A stretch of 64,000 nucleotides of DNA from Flavobacteriales bacterium (GTDB taxonomy: Bacteria; Bacteroidota; Bacteroidia; JACJYZ01). Below are positions 37,523 to 47,179 of this stretch, piece by piece. Location of the stretch: positions 124,001-188,000 of the forward strand of contig JACJYZ010000003.1 in assembly GCA_020635855.1 (NCBI GenBank), read 5' to 3'. Position 1 is the stretch's first letter, and each line of letters opens with the position of its first letter. The notes beneath the pieces were generated by a model. The model was not told where the DNA came from and ran no database searches. It saw nothing but the letters and a program-made list of their open reading frames with translations. Made by a program: the position numbers and the translations under genes.

Positions 37523-39175
37523 ATGACCCGTAACAGGTATTTGTCCATTCTTCTCCTTCTTTTCTTTTGTGTTCCTCACGTGCTTCGTGCCCAGGAAGAA
37601 ACCTTTACCCATCAGGATACCCTGCGTGGAATGATCACTGCGGAAAGGGCCTGGTGGGACCTGCAGTACTATCATCTCAAGGTGAAGGTAGATCCTGCCG
37701 ACAGCACCATTGAAGGGAGCAACATCATTCGTTACAAGGCGGTGCTCCCCGGAAACGTGCTCCAGGTGGATCTGCAGCCGCCCATGCAGATCAGGAAGGT
37801 GCTGGCGGGAAAACAGGAACTACAAGTGACCCATGATGGCAACGCCCACTATGTACACCTGGGTGCCACAATGAAAGCCGGCCAAACCGGAGAGATTGAA
37901 GTGTTTTACGGAGGTAAGCCCCGTGTGGCTGTGAAGCCTCCCTGGGACGGCGGTATCAGTTGGTCGAAAGATGCAAAAGGAAAACCCTTCGTGGCGTCAT
38001 CCTGCCAGGGTCTGGGTGCCAGCGCATGGTGGCCGTGCAAAGACCACATGTATGATGAGGTGGACAGCATGCTGATCAGTGTGGAGGTACCCAAAGGCCT
38101 CACCGATGTATCCAACGGCCGGTTACGAAAGGTGGAGGAAGGTAAACAAACCACCACCTTCCATTGGTTCGTGGCCAACCCGATCAATAATTATGGTGTC
38201 AATATCAACATTGCGGAGTACGTGCATTTCGGTCACACCTTCAACGGTGAGAAGGGAAAGCTCGATGTGAACTTCTGGGTGCTGAAGCAAAACGAAGCGG
38301 CGGCACGGAAACAATTCCTCCAGGTAGATTCCATGCTGACCGCCTTCGAATACTGGTTCGGTCCCTATCCTTTTTATGAAGACGGGTACAAACTGGTGGA
38401 AGTGCCCTACCTCGGCATGGAACACCAGAGTTCGGTTACATACGGTAATGGCTACAAGAATGGCTACATGGGAACAGACCTCAGCGGCACCGGGTGGGGG
38501 CTCAAGTTCGATTACATCATCGTGCACGAATCGGGTCATGAGTGGTTTGCCAACAACATCACGTATCAGGATGCCGCCGACATGTGGATACACGAAGGCT
38601 TCACCGACTACTCCGAATGCCTGTACCTGGATTATTACTTCGGCAAGAAAGCGGCAAGGGAATATGTGCTGGGACTGCGAAGGCTTATTGACAATGACCG
38701 CCCGATCATCGGTACTTACAACGTGAACAAGGAAGGATCGTCCGACATGTACTTCAAAGGCGCCAACCTGCTGCACATGATTCGCACCATGATGCAGAAC
38801 GATTCCACCTGGCGGGAAACCCTGCGGGGCATGAACCGTGAGTTCTATCACAAAACCGTTATTACCGAACAGATTGAAAAATACCTCAGTGATCACCTCG
38901 GTCACAACCTCCACAATGTGTTTGATCAATACCTTCGGGATGACCGCATACCCATCCTGCAATATGCCATTCACGGGAAGTGCCTTGTTTTCAAATGGTC
39001 CAATTGCGTGGATCATTTCGATATGCCCGTACAGGTCTATGTCAATGGAAAAACGGCATGGATTGAACCCCATACCCAATGGTCGAGCCTGGAATGGGTA
39101 GAAGAGATTCGCACAGTCGAACTGTCGGCTGATTTCTACGTGGCCGGTTTTAACCTGATCGGTAATCCTGAATAA
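37523..39175 (+). CDS. M1 family metallopeptidase, exported
   Basis: Zinc aminopeptidase of 550 residues with a signal peptide (hydrophobic core LSILLLLFFCVPHVL, cleavage near RAQEE). The zinc site is HESGH at 335-339 and Glu358 in IHEGF, 18 residues apart as in the family. The exopeptidase loop is present in the form YLGMEHQSSV. Soluble after cleavage; no T9SS tail is seen, so periplasmic location is likely. A small membrane protein gene follows 1 nt after the stop. Confidence 0.92.
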   Translation: MTRNRYLSILLLLFFCVPHVLRAQEETFTHQDTLRGMITAERAWWDLQYYHLKVKVDPADSTIEGSNIIRYKAVLPGNVLQVDLQPPMQIRKVLAGKQELQVTHDGNAHYVHLGATMKAGQTGEIEVFYGGKPRVAVKPPWDGGISWSKDAKGKPFVASSCQGLGASAWWPCKDHMYDEVDSMLISVEVPKGLTDVSNGRLRKVEEGKQTTTFHWFVANPINNYGVNINIAEYVHFGHTFNGEKGKLDVNFWVLKQNEAAARKQFLQVDSMLTAFEYWFGPYPFYEDGYKLVEVPYLGMEHQSSVTYGNGYKNGYMGTDLSGTGWGLKFDYIIVHESGHEWFANNITYQDAADMWIHEGFTDYSECLYLDYYFGKKAAREYVLGLRRLIDNDRPIIGTYNVNKEGSSDMYFKGANLLHMIRTMMQNDSTWRETLRGMNREFYHKTVITEQIEKYLSDHLGHNLHNVFDQYLRDDRIPILQYAIHGKCLVFKWSNCVDHFDMPVQVYVNGKTAWIEPHTQWSSLEWVEEIRTVELSADFYVAGFNLIGNPE

Positions 39176-39176
39176 C

Positions 39177-39431
39177 ATGAGGGTTGAAACACCTGATCAG
39201 TCCAAATCACGCAGCATCATCAATCGGCCCGGGATGCTGGTGCTCTTTTGCCTGACACTGGGCCTGGCGCCTTTCACTCCCGAACCGCACATCTGGGGAA
39301 AGCTGAGGTGGATCTGGGGCGGAGCGGTTGGCATGAAATCCATCGACTGGTTCGATACACTGCTTCACGGATGGCCCTGGTTGTTGCTGCTTCGCTGGTT
39401 GGTGATGAAGGCTGTCAGGAAGCTGACATGA
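39177..39431 (+). CDS. Small membrane protein, unknown
   Basis: 84 residues with two hydrophobic segments and the pattern LTLGLAPFTPEPHIWGKL then GMKSIDWFDTLLHGWPWLL. I recall similar small proteins in other Bacteroidota but know no function. It starts 1 nt after the M1 peptidase stop and is probably translated from the same mRNA. Confidence 0.7.
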   Translation: MRVETPDQSKSRSIINRPGMLVLFCLTLGLAPFTPEPHIWGKLRWIWGGAVGMKSIDWFDTLLHGWPWLLLLRWLVMKAVRKLT

Positions 39432-39496
39432 AAAAGATGCCAACTATTTTTGTTTACATTCGTTAAAGGTTATTCAATCATCCACGCCCCCCGATT

Positions 39497-41260
39497 ATGT
39501 CTGTAACGAGAATCTTTGACCTGCTTCCTCACCTGGCCCAGGCTCCGTCTGCGGATTGCCTGAATGCAAAGGTGAAAGGACAGTGGGTGGCCACCTCCAC
39601 CGAAAGCTATATCAGTCAGGCAGGGCAACTTGCCGCCGGGCTGCTGGCCATGGGCCTTCAGAAAGGAGACCGGGTGGCCATGATTGCCAACAACCGGCCC
39701 GAGTGGAACATCACCGACATGGGCATCCTTTCTGCAGGGATGATCAACGTACCCATGTATCCCACCATCAGCGAAGCGGATTACAAGTTCATCCTCAACG
39801 ATGCGGAAGTGAAGGTGGTGTTCGTGTCAGACAAGGAACTCTTCCGGAAAGTTCAGTCCGTGCGTGCAGAAGTGCCTTCTTTGATGGAGGTGTATGCGTT
39901 CGAAGAGGTGGAAGGCGCCAAATCTTGGAAGGAAGTATTGCAGCTGGGGCAGAACAACCCGGCTGCCGATCAGCTGAAAAGCATACAGGCTGGGATCCAA
40001 CCGGATGACCTGGCCACCATCATCTATACATCCGGTACCACCGGAAACCCCAAAGGAGTGATGCTGTCTCATCACAACATCATGAGCAACATGATCACCT
40101 GTCAGCCCCTTTGTACCGTTGAACCCGGCGACGTGGTGCTGAGCTTCCTGCCCCTGTGCCATGTGTTCGAACGCATGCTGGTGTACATGTACCAATACCA
40201 GCGTGCCCACATCTACTATGCAGAAAGCATGGACACCATCGGTGATAACATCCGCGAAGTGAAACCCGTGATGTTTACGGCGGTGCCCCGGTTGCTGGAA
40301 AAGGTATACGACAGAATCGTGGCCAAGGGGAATGAACAGAAGGGGATCAAAAAAGTTTTGTTCTTCTGGGCGCTTAACCTGGCATTGAAATATGAATACT
40401 CAGGCGGGAACGGAGCCTTTTATACTTTTAAGTTGGGCATCGCACGAAAGCTGGTATTCAGCAAGTGGAGAGAAGGTTTGGGTGGCAGGATCAAATCCAT
40501 TGTATCCGGATCAGCTCCCCTGCAACCGCGCCTGAACCGCGTGTTCAACGGCGCGGGCATCAAAGTACTGGAAGGGTACGGACTTACGGAAACATCGCCG
40601 GTTGTTTCCGTGAACCGCATGCAGGAACGTGATGCCCGGTTCGGTACCGTCGGCCCCGTAATTGATGATGTGCAGGTACGCATTGCCGAAGACGGGGAAA
40701 TCCTGGTGAAAGGCCCGAACGTGATGTTGGGTTATTACAAACGCCCCGACCTGACGGCGGAAGTGATTGATGCCGACGGATGGTTCCATACCGGTGATAT
40801 TGGTATGCTGGAAGAAGGCAGGTTCCTGAAAATCACCGACCGGAAGAAGGAAATGTTCAAAACATCCGGTGGAAAATATGTGGCCCCGCAGCTCCTGGAA
40901 AATAAATTCAAGGAATCTCCCTTCATCGAACAGGTGATGGTGGTGGGTGATGCCCGCAAGTTCCCGGGTGCGTTGATTGTTCCGGCATTTGCGTATCTGA
41001 AGGATTGGTGCAAGTCACAGCAACTTCCTTGCGAAACACCGGAGCAAATGGTGACCAACGACAAGGTGCGGCAAAAGCTATGGGAACAAATTGCAGCATT
41101 CAACAAAGAGTTCGGAAAAACCGAACAGGTGAAGAAGATCAAGTTGCTGCCGAAGGAATGGTCGGTTGAGTCCGGTGAACTGACGCCCACCATGAAGCTC
41201 AAGAGAAAAGTACTCAACGAAAAATACAAGCAGGAAATCGAAAGCATTTATGCTGAATAG
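39497..41260 (+). CDS. Long-chain acyl-CoA synthetase
   Basis: AMP-forming ligase that activates fatty acids to acyl-CoA, 587 residues, cytosolic. The P-loop is YTSGTTGNPKGVMLSHHN. The adenylate motif is GYGLTETSP, and the hinge region is GWFHTGDIGMLEEG with KITDRKKEMFKTSGGKYVAP. It resembles the long-chain (FadD15) branch. It begins a plus-strand beta-oxidation group that continues with the FadB-like gene after a 113-bp gap filled by an inverted repeat. Possible -7 box TACATTCG near 39457. Confidence 0.92.
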   Translation: MSVTRIFDLLPHLAQAPSADCLNAKVKGQWVATSTESYISQAGQLAAGLLAMGLQKGDRVAMIANNRPEWNITDMGILSAGMINVPMYPTISEADYKFILNDAEVKVVFVSDKELFRKVQSVRAEVPSLMEVYAFEEVEGAKSWKEVLQLGQNNPAADQLKSIQAGIQPDDLATIIYTSGTTGNPKGVMLSHHNIMSNMITCQPLCTVEPGDVVLSFLPLCHVFERMLVYMYQYQRAHIYYAESMDTIGDNIREVKPVMFTAVPRLLEKVYDRIVAKGNEQKGIKKVLFFWALNLALKYEYSGGNGAFYTFKLGIARKLVFSKWREGLGGRIKSIVSGSAPLQPRLNRVFNGAGIKVLEGYGLTETSPVVSVNRMQERDARFGTVGPVIDDVQVRIAEDGEILVKGPNVMLGYYKRPDLTAEVIDADGWFHTGDIGMLEEGRFLKITDRKKEMFKTSGGKYVAPQLLENKFKESPFIEQVMVVGDARKFPGALIVPAFAYLKDWCKSQQLPCETPEQMVTNDKVRQKLWEQIAAFNKEFGKTEQVKKIKLLPKEWSVESGELTPTMKLKRKVLNEKYKQEIESIYAE

Positions 41261-41263
41261 ATT

Positions 41264-41354
41264 GTTAGTGGTTATTAGTTATTGGTTATTAGGGTCTCAT
41301 TGCCGGATCATATGGCTGGCACCACCAACCGGTAACCATTAACCAATAACCAAC
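41264..41354. repeat. Inverted GTTATTAG-type repeat
   Basis: The left arm (41264-41293) consists of GTTAGTG, GTTATTA and TTGGTTATTAG units. The right arm (41325-41354) is the inverse (GGTAACCATTAACCAATAAC). It fills the gap between the acyl-CoA ligase and the FadB-like gene. Confidence 0.7.
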
Positions 41355-41373
41355 AGCATTACAATCCCCTATT

Positions 41374-43779
41374 ATGAAAAGAATCATTAAGAAAGTAGCT
41401 GTACTCGGATCCGGCGTGATGGGATCCAGGATCGCATGCCATTTTGCGAACATAGGCGTGGAAGTACTTCTGTTGGATATCGTTCCCAGAGAACCCTCGG
41501 AACAGGAAGCAAAGAAAGGACTCACCCTGAAAGACCCGGCGGTCAGGAACCGCATTGTGAACGATGCCCTGCAGTTTGCGCTGAAGTCGAACCCGTCACC
41601 CATCTACCGGAAATCGTACGCATCCCGCATCCGAACCGGCAACTTTGAAGATGACCTCAAAGGCATCGCCGAATGTGACTGGGTGATTGAAGTGGTGGTT
41701 GAAAACCTCGACATCAAAAAGAAAGTGTTTGACCAGGTGGAGAAATTCCGCAAACCGGGCACCCTCATCACATCCAATACATCGGGCATTCCCATCCGCC
41801 TCATGCTCGATGGGCGCAGCGAAGATTTTCAGAAGCATTTCTGCGGTACGCACTTCTTCAACCCACCCCGCTATCTCCGGTTGCTGGAGATCATCCCTTC
41901 TCCCAAGACCGATCCCGCCGTGATTGATTTCCTCATGCACTACGGCGATCGCTTCCTGGGCAAACGCACCGTGCTCTGTAAAGACACCCCCGCGTTCATC
42001 GCCAACCGCATCGGTGTGTATTCCATCATGGACCTCTTCCACACCGTGCAGAAAATGGGATTGACCGTTGACGAGGTGGATAAACTCACAGGTCCCGTGT
42101 TGGGCCGTCCGAAGTCGGCCACCTTCAGAACATGCGATGTGGTCGGACTCGATACATTGGTTCATGTAGCCAACGGTGTCAGGGAAAACTGCAAGGATGA
42201 TGAAGCATCCGCCACTTTTGCCATCCCTGATTTCATCCAGAAAATGGTGGACCAGAAATGGCTGGGCTCCAAAACCGGTCAGGGATTCTACAAGAAAGTG
42301 AAAGGGGAGGGAGGCAAAAGTGATATCCTGTCCCTCAACCTGCAAACGTTGGACTATGAGCCGAAAGGCAAGGTGAAGTTTGCCACCCTGGAAGCAGCCA
42401 AAATGGTGGAAGACCTGCGAACGCGGATGAAGGCCCTGGCAGCCGGTAAAGACAAGGCGGGAGAATTTTACCGCAACATCTTTTACGGCCTGTTCAAATA
42501 CGTATCCCACCGCATCCCCGAAATATCGGATGAACTGTACAAGGTGGATGATGCCATGAATGCCGGCTTCGGATGGGAGCTCGGTCCGTTTGAATTGTGG
42601 GATGCCGTGGGTGTCCCAAAAACGGTCGAGGCCATGAAGGAAGCGGGTGTGGTACCTGCCCCGTGGGTGGAAAAAATGCTGGCTTCCGGTGCAACTTCCT
42701 TTTACAAAATCGAAGGTGGTGTGCGCATGTATTATGATGTGGCAAGTGCATCCTACCTGGCCATCCCCGGCGCCGATCAGTACATCATTCTCGATAACCT
42801 GCGCAAAGACAAAAAGGTTTGGGGCAACCCAGGTGCTACTTTGTTTGATATTGGCGACGGCATCCTCAACCTTGAGTTCCACTCCAAGATGAACACCATG
42901 GGAGGTGAGGTGATCGAAGGCATCAACCGTGCCATCGACACGGCTGAAAAAGATTTCCGCGGACTCGTGATCGGCAACCAGGGTGCCAACTTCTCTGCAG
43001 GCGCCAACCTGGCCATGATCTTCATGATGGCCATCGAACAGGAATACGACGAGATTGATTTCGCCATCCGTACCTTCCAGCGCACCATGATGCGTGTGCG
43101 GTATTCATCCGTTCCGGTGGTGATCGCTCCGCACGGACTTTCACTCGGTGGTGGTTGCGAGATCGCCCTGCATGCCGACCGTGTACAGGCAGCTGCTGAA
43201 ACATACACCGGATTGGTGGAGTTCGGCGTTGGACTGATCCCTGGCGGCGGCGGTACCAAAGAATTTGCATTGCGTGCCTCGGATGCATTTCCCGAAGGAG
43301 GCGACCCACTCCCCATCCTGCGTGAACGTTTCCTCACCATAGGTATGGCAAAAGTATCCACTTCCGCACTTGAAGCCTTTGACCTGGGTATTTATGTGGA
43401 AGGAAGAGACGGCGTATCCGTGAACATCCAACGCCAGATAGCGGATGCGAAAGCGGCTGCGATCGAAATGGCCGAGGCTGGATATACACAGCCGGTGCAA
43501 AGGAAAGACATCCTGGTGATGGGTAAGTCCGGACTGGGTGTGTTCTACGCCGGCGCCAACAGCATGCAATCCGGTCATTACATTTCTGAATACGACCAGT
43601 TCATCTCGCAAAAGCTGGCCTATGTGATCTGTGGTGGCGACCTTTCCCAGCCGACCCGCGTTTCCGAACAGTACCTGCTCGACCTCGAAAGAGAAGCCTT
43701 CCTGTCGCTGACCGGAGAAAAGAGAACCCTCGAAAGGATCGAGAGCATGCTGAAGACGGGGAAACCGTTGAGGAACTAG
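41374..43779 (+). CDS. FadB-like bifunctional 3-hydroxyacyl-CoA dehydrogenase / enoyl-CoA hydratase
   Basis: 801 residues catalysing the hydration and dehydrogenation steps of beta-oxidation. The dehydrogenase half comes first: NAD loop VLGSGVMGSRIACHFANIG, catalytic region GTHFFNPPRYLRLLEI, KDTPAFIANRIGVY, and two C-terminal 3HCDH domains to about residue 430. The enoyl-CoA hydratase half follows (about 490-760), with the oxyanion region QGANFSAGANLAM and GLSLGGGCEIALHADRVQ. The order is inverted relative to E. coli FadB. The thiolase partner gene is 600 bp downstream, across the GxxExxY element. Confidence 0.92.
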   Translation: MKRIIKKVAVLGSGVMGSRIACHFANIGVEVLLLDIVPREPSEQEAKKGLTLKDPAVRNRIVNDALQFALKSNPSPIYRKSYASRIRTGNFEDDLKGIAECDWVIEVVVENLDIKKKVFDQVEKFRKPGTLITSNTSGIPIRLMLDGRSEDFQKHFCGTHFFNPPRYLRLLEIIPSPKTDPAVIDFLMHYGDRFLGKRTVLCKDTPAFIANRIGVYSIMDLFHTVQKMGLTVDEVDKLTGPVLGRPKSATFRTCDVVGLDTLVHVANGVRENCKDDEASATFAIPDFIQKMVDQKWLGSKTGQGFYKKVKGEGGKSDILSLNLQTLDYEPKGKVKFATLEAAKMVEDLRTRMKALAAGKDKAGEFYRNIFYGLFKYVSHRIPEISDELYKVDDAMNAGFGWELGPFELWDAVGVPKTVEAMKEAGVVPAPWVEKMLASGATSFYKIEGGVRMYYDVASASYLAIPGADQYIILDNLRKDKKVWGNPGATLFDIGDGILNLEFHSKMNTMGGEVIEGINRAIDTAEKDFRGLVIGNQGANFSAGANLAMIFMMAIEQEYDEIDFAIRTFQRTMMRVRYSSVPVVIAPHGLSLGGGCEIALHADRVQAAAETYTGLVEFGVGLIPGGGGTKEFALRASDAFPEGGDPLPILRERFLTIGMAKVSTSALEAFDLGIYVEGRDGVSVNIQRQIADAKAAAIEMAEAGYTQPVQRKDILVMGKSGLGVFYAGANSMQSGHYISEYDQFISQKLAYVICGGDLSQPTRVSEQYLLDLEREAFLSLTGEKRTLERIESMLKTGKPLRN

Positions 43780-43840
43780 TCGTAAGTCTTTAGTCATTCG
43801 TAGGGCAGTAGACGAAAAATGTAAACGAGGAGGAGGGTAT

Positions 43841-44343
43841 TTTTTTGAACCACATAGACACAGAGGGCACATAGGATGAGAGATGTACAAAACAAAGAAG
43901 CAGCTGGATGCGCTAACATATGAAATTCTGGGTTGTGCGATTGAGGTTCACAAACACTTGGGACCGGGATTGTTGGAAAGTGTTTACGAAAGGTGTTTTA
44001 TTCATGAATTGCGTATACGTGGATTGAAAGCATCAGCGCAACAAAGGGTGCCGGTGAACTATAAAGGACTTAGCCTGGAAGCCCAATTGAGATATGATGT
44101 ATTGGTTGAGGATATGATTGTTGTTGAGTTAAAAGCAATCGAAGAAATATTGCCAGTTCATCAGGCTGTATTACTCACCTATATGAAGTTGTTGAAGAAG
44201 CCGAAAGGCATTATAATAAACTTTAATTGTTCCAATATCTTCAAGGAAGGGCAAAAAACAATGGTAAATGACCTGTACGCTAATCTTGAAAAAATCTAGT
44301 GTGAATGCCTAATGTGTCCTCTGTGTCTATGTGGTTCAAAAAA
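43841..44343. mobile_element. GxxExxY element: inverted 9-mer arms bracketing a nuclease-like gene
   Basis: The left arm 43841-43875 and the right arm 44308-44343 are inverse copies. They are identical over 26 bases from the outer ends, with one mismatch and one extra base in the inner part. Each arm is a T run, GAA and 9-base units (CCACATAGA, CACAGAGGG, CACATAGG). The single gene inside starts 8 nt after the left arm and ends 9 nt before the right arm, so nothing else fits. The unit separates fadB from the thiolase gene. No clear target duplication is seen. Empty arm pairs of the same family lie at 18594, 32365, 48926 and 62870. Confidence 0.65.
43883..44299 (+). CDS. GxxExxY family protein, PD-(D/E)XK nuclease-like
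   Basis: 138 residues. The family name motif is in GPGLLESVYERC (Gly29, Glu32, Tyr35). The PD-(D/E)XK core can be read as Glu32 in the first helix, Asp72 in LRYDVLVED, Glu82-x-Lys84 in VVELKAIE, and Gln94 in HQAVLLTYMKLL. This is the residue set of a metal-dependent nuclease. No such activity is proven for the family to my knowledge. The gene is visibly richer in A+T than fadB and the thiolase gene on either side, in line with separate origin. It lies tightly between inverted repeat arms and may be carried or maintained by them. Confidence 0.88.
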   Translation: MYKTKKQLDALTYEILGCAIEVHKHLGPGLLESVYERCFIHELRIRGLKASAQQRVPVNYKGLSLEAQLRYDVLVEDMIVVELKAIEEILPVHQAVLLTYMKLLKKPKGIIINFNCSNIFKEGQKTMVNDLYANLEKI

Positions 44344-44384
44344 TTATCGTTCATTAAATTTTAAAATATCTAAATACTCCCAAT

Positions 44385-45560
44385 ATGGAAGCATACATCG
44401 TATCCGGATTCCGCTCTGCCGTGGGCAAAGCCCCGCGCGGCCTGTTCCGTTTTACCCGGCCTGATGACCTGGCCGCTGAAGTGATCAGACACCTGGTTGC
44501 ATCGGTGCCCGGACTGGAGAAAGAGCGCATTGATGACATCATCGTGGGCAATGCAACCCCCGAAGCGGAACAAGGGCTGAACGTAGGCCGCATGATCTCA
44601 CTCATGGCCCTTGATACAGACAAGGTGCCCGGGATGACCGTGAACCGTTATTGTTCGTCCGGCCTTGAAACCATTGCCATCGCATCTGCCAAGATCAGAA
44701 GCGGCATGGCCGACTGCATCGTCGCAGGGGGTGTGGAATGTATGTCGCCCATTCCGTTCGGTGGGTGGCGCATCGTACCCAACTGGGATGTTACCAAAGC
44801 ACATCCCGATTGGTATTGGGGCATGGGCCTGACAGCAGAAGCAGTAGCCCGCGACTTCAAGGTGAGTCGCGAAGACCAGGATGAGTTTTCGTACCAGTCG
44901 CACATGAAAGCCGTGGATGCCATCAAGGCAGGCCGCTTTAAGGATGATATCGTGCCCGTTACCATCCAGGAAACCTACCTGGATGCAAAGGAGAAAAAAC
45001 AACAACGTTCCTATGTGGTGGATACAGACGAAGGTGCTCGTCCGGACACCACACCGGAGCGCCTTGCCGTACTCAAACCTGTGTTTGATGCGAAGGGAAC
45101 CGTGACAGCCGGAAACTCATCACAAACCTCCGACGGCGCCGCCTTTGTGATTGTGATGTCGGAGAAGATGGTGAAAGAACTCAACCTGAAACCCATTGCC
45201 AGGCTTGTGTCTTACGCCGTAGCTGGTGTGGAACCACGGATCATGGGCATAGGTCCTGTGGCTGCGGTTCCCAAAGCAGTGGAGATGGCCGGCCTGAAAT
45301 TGAAAGACATCCAGCAGGTAGAACTCAACGAAGCATTCGCTTCCCAGTCATTGGCTGTTGTTCGTGAGCTCGGACTGGATCCCTCCACCGTGAACGTGAA
45401 CGGAGGTGCCATCGCCCTCGGTCATCCGCTGGGTTGTACAGGCGCCAAACTGAGTGTGCAACTCTTCAACGAAATGCGTCGCCGTAAGCAAAAATACGGT
45501 ATGGTAACCATGTGTGTCGGAACCGGTCAGGGAGCTGCTGGTGTTTATGAGTTGCTTTAA
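44385..45560 (+). CDS. Acetyl-CoA acyltransferase (thiolase)
   Basis: 391 residues, last step of beta-oxidation (3-ketoacyl-CoA + CoA to acetyl-CoA + shortened acyl-CoA). The nucleophile is Cys90 in NRYCSSGLETIA. The other active-site residues are in GGAIALGHPLGCTGA (His) and the C-terminal MCVGTGQGAAGVYELL (Cys). Homology to FadA-type degradative thiolases is likely since the FadB-like gene stands upstream. The two were probably adjacent (about 100 bp) before the GxxExxY element came in. Confidence 0.93.
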   Translation: MEAYIVSGFRSAVGKAPRGLFRFTRPDDLAAEVIRHLVASVPGLEKERIDDIIVGNATPEAEQGLNVGRMISLMALDTDKVPGMTVNRYCSSGLETIAIASAKIRSGMADCIVAGGVECMSPIPFGGWRIVPNWDVTKAHPDWYWGMGLTAEAVARDFKVSREDQDEFSYQSHMKAVDAIKAGRFKDDIVPVTIQETYLDAKEKKQQRSYVVDTDEGARPDTTPERLAVLKPVFDAKGTVTAGNSSQTSDGAAFVIVMSEKMVKELNLKPIARLVSYAVAGVEPRIMGIGPVAAVPKAVEMAGLKLKDIQQVELNEAFASQSLAVVRELGLDPSTVNVNGGAIALGHPLGCTGAKLSVQLFNEMRRRKQKYGMVTMCVGTGQGAAGVYELL

Positions 45561-45618
45561 TAGCAAGGGTTCTGGAAGGAAATCGTTTTTTTATTTGACA
45601 AGCCCGGGTGCGATGTAT

Positions 45619-45626
45619 TACATTTG
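45619..45626 (+). promoter_or_regulatory. Promoter of the secreted protein gene at 45651
   Basis: The -7 box TACATTTG (45619-45626) has a TTG at 45595-45597, 21 nt upstream, a good -33/-7 pair. The ATG follows after 24 nt. Confidence 0.6.
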
Positions 45627-45650
45627 GAAGAGAGGTGAAAATTTTTCCAA

Positions 45651-47129
45651 ATGTGTGTACTTCCATCCAGGTCGTCGGGGCTTCATAAGTCCGGACCTAA
45701 AACCTTTATCAGGTTTCTTGCGCCGTTGTGGATAGCGGTGTGTTTGTTGCACCCTGCCACGGCGAATGCTCAATGCGCGGCATGTTCTTCCTGCTCGCTG
45801 TCCACGTCATCCGGTTGTACATGGACCGTTTCTTCCAACAGTTCCACGGGTTACACGGTGGGTTCCGGACAAAAACTATGTATCACCGGAGGTACCTATA
45901 CCGGTGCAATCACCTTCAACGGAGGAACCGTGGTGGTGGGCACAGGTGTGACATTTAATCCTTCCAGCATCACCCTTCCGCTGACCGCTGATGCAACCCT
46001 TGAAATTCAGGACGGGGCGACAGCAACACTGCCCGCCCTGTCATGGACCGGTCTTGTCAGTTATACATTCAATTACCGGGTGTGTGGATCCGTGACTCAC
46101 TCAGGGGCGGTTTCGGCCGGAGGTACCGGCAGCATGAACATACATGTGGCTTCTTCCGGCACATTGAACCTGGGCAGCTACAACCTGGGTGTTAGCGGTG
46201 TGGGTACGGTTTGCAATGAAGGTGCAATTTTAGCCAACAACCTCGACATCCTTGCAACATCATCTTCAACCGTTACCAACCATGGATACATCCAGCTCGC
46301 CGGTTCGCTTAACCAGAACAGCAGTGCAGACCTCGATTTGTGCAGTGGCAGCCTGATTGAAATTGCAACCGATTTCACGTCGCTATCCGGCCTGGTGACC
46401 GGATATGGTGCATGCGGAGCGTTGGCTGTTAGCGGAACCAGCACCTGTAACTTGTGCACTTTTGCAGGCACGGCGGATATATGTGACAAAACCGGAAGTG
46501 CCCCTTCCAATTCACCCAATGTGGATGCTGATATAGGAGGTACCTGGGGTGGTTCGGTGTCGTTCTGCACCTGTGCGGCATTGCCGATAGAACTGATCAC
46601 ATTTACGGGACGCTATGCAAACAACCGGGTGGAATTGGCCTGGGTGTCCGGCTCGGAAGTGAACAACGATTTCTACACGGTCGAGCGGTCCACGGACGGC
46701 AAGTACTTTGAATCGGTAGGCCAGGTAAAGGGCATGGGAAATACGTCTGAACGAACCTTCTATACCTTCACGGATGAAAGCCCGGCCCCGGGTGCATCCT
46801 ATTATCGCCTGAAACAAACTGATCATGACGGCACAATGGAAATGCTGGCTGTGATTTCGGTGGATGCGAAGTCGGAAAATGAAAGCCTGACTGTTTACCC
46901 GAATCCGGCCCATGCCATTCCGCGTTATTTTGTGACCAGTCCGGAAGACGCCCGTGCCACCGTTACCCTTCGTGACATGTCTGGCAGAATCGTTTACCGT
47001 GATGTGATGGCGCTTCCCGCAGGAACCAGCAACTGGCCGATTCCTCTGTCCGATCTCCCGGCAGGAGTATATGACCTACAGTTGGAGAAGAAGCACACTT
47101 CCTTGCACAAGGTGTTTGTGGTGCGGTAA
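45651..47129 (+). CDS. Secreted protein with T9SS type A sorting domain
   Basis: 492 residues. A signal peptide with a long N-region is present (hydrophobic core FLAPLWIAVCLLHPATANA, cleavage before QC). Residues about 40-300 are rich in Gly, Ser and Thr in a beta-helix-like pattern (GGTYTGAITFNGGTVVVGTGV), with many Cys near the start. A short domain at about 305-400 has LAWVSGSEVNNDFYTVERS and SYYRLKQTDHDG, typical of T9SS cargo, and the final 75 residues are the type A sorting domain (VYPNPA ... LPAGVYDLQL). The role is unknown; probably a cell-surface adhesin-like protein. Confidence 0.85.
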   Translation: MCVLPSRSSGLHKSGPKTFIRFLAPLWIAVCLLHPATANAQCAACSSCSLSTSSGCTWTVSSNSSTGYTVGSGQKLCITGGTYTGAITFNGGTVVVGTGVTFNPSSITLPLTADATLEIQDGATATLPALSWTGLVSYTFNYRVCGSVTHSGAVSAGGTGSMNIHVASSGTLNLGSYNLGVSGVGTVCNEGAILANNLDILATSSSTVTNHGYIQLAGSLNQNSSADLDLCSGSLIEIATDFTSLSGLVTGYGACGALAVSGTSTCNLCTFAGTADICDKTGSAPSNSPNVDADIGGTWGGSVSFCTCAALPIELITFTGRYANNRVELAWVSGSEVNNDFYTVERSTDGKYFESVGQVKGMGNTSERTFYTFTDESPAPGASYYRLKQTDHDGTMEMLAVISVDAKSENESLTVYPNPAHAIPRYFVTSPEDARATVTLRDMSGRIVYRDVMALPAGTSNWPIPLSDLPAGVYDLQLEKKHTSLHKVFVVR

Positions 47130-47179
47130 CCATTCGTTTTCCGTATCGTATTATTTTACTTTCATACCTGAATTTCACC

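Noticed and set aside
38123..39178. 351-codon open frame antisense to the M1 peptidase
   Set aside because: Shadow of a gene with an intact zinc site; no recognisable domain or start context.
41596..42882. 428-codon open frame antisense to the FadB-like gene
   Set aside because: It lies wholly inside a clear gene on the other strand, shows no family features, and its codons mirror those of the real gene.
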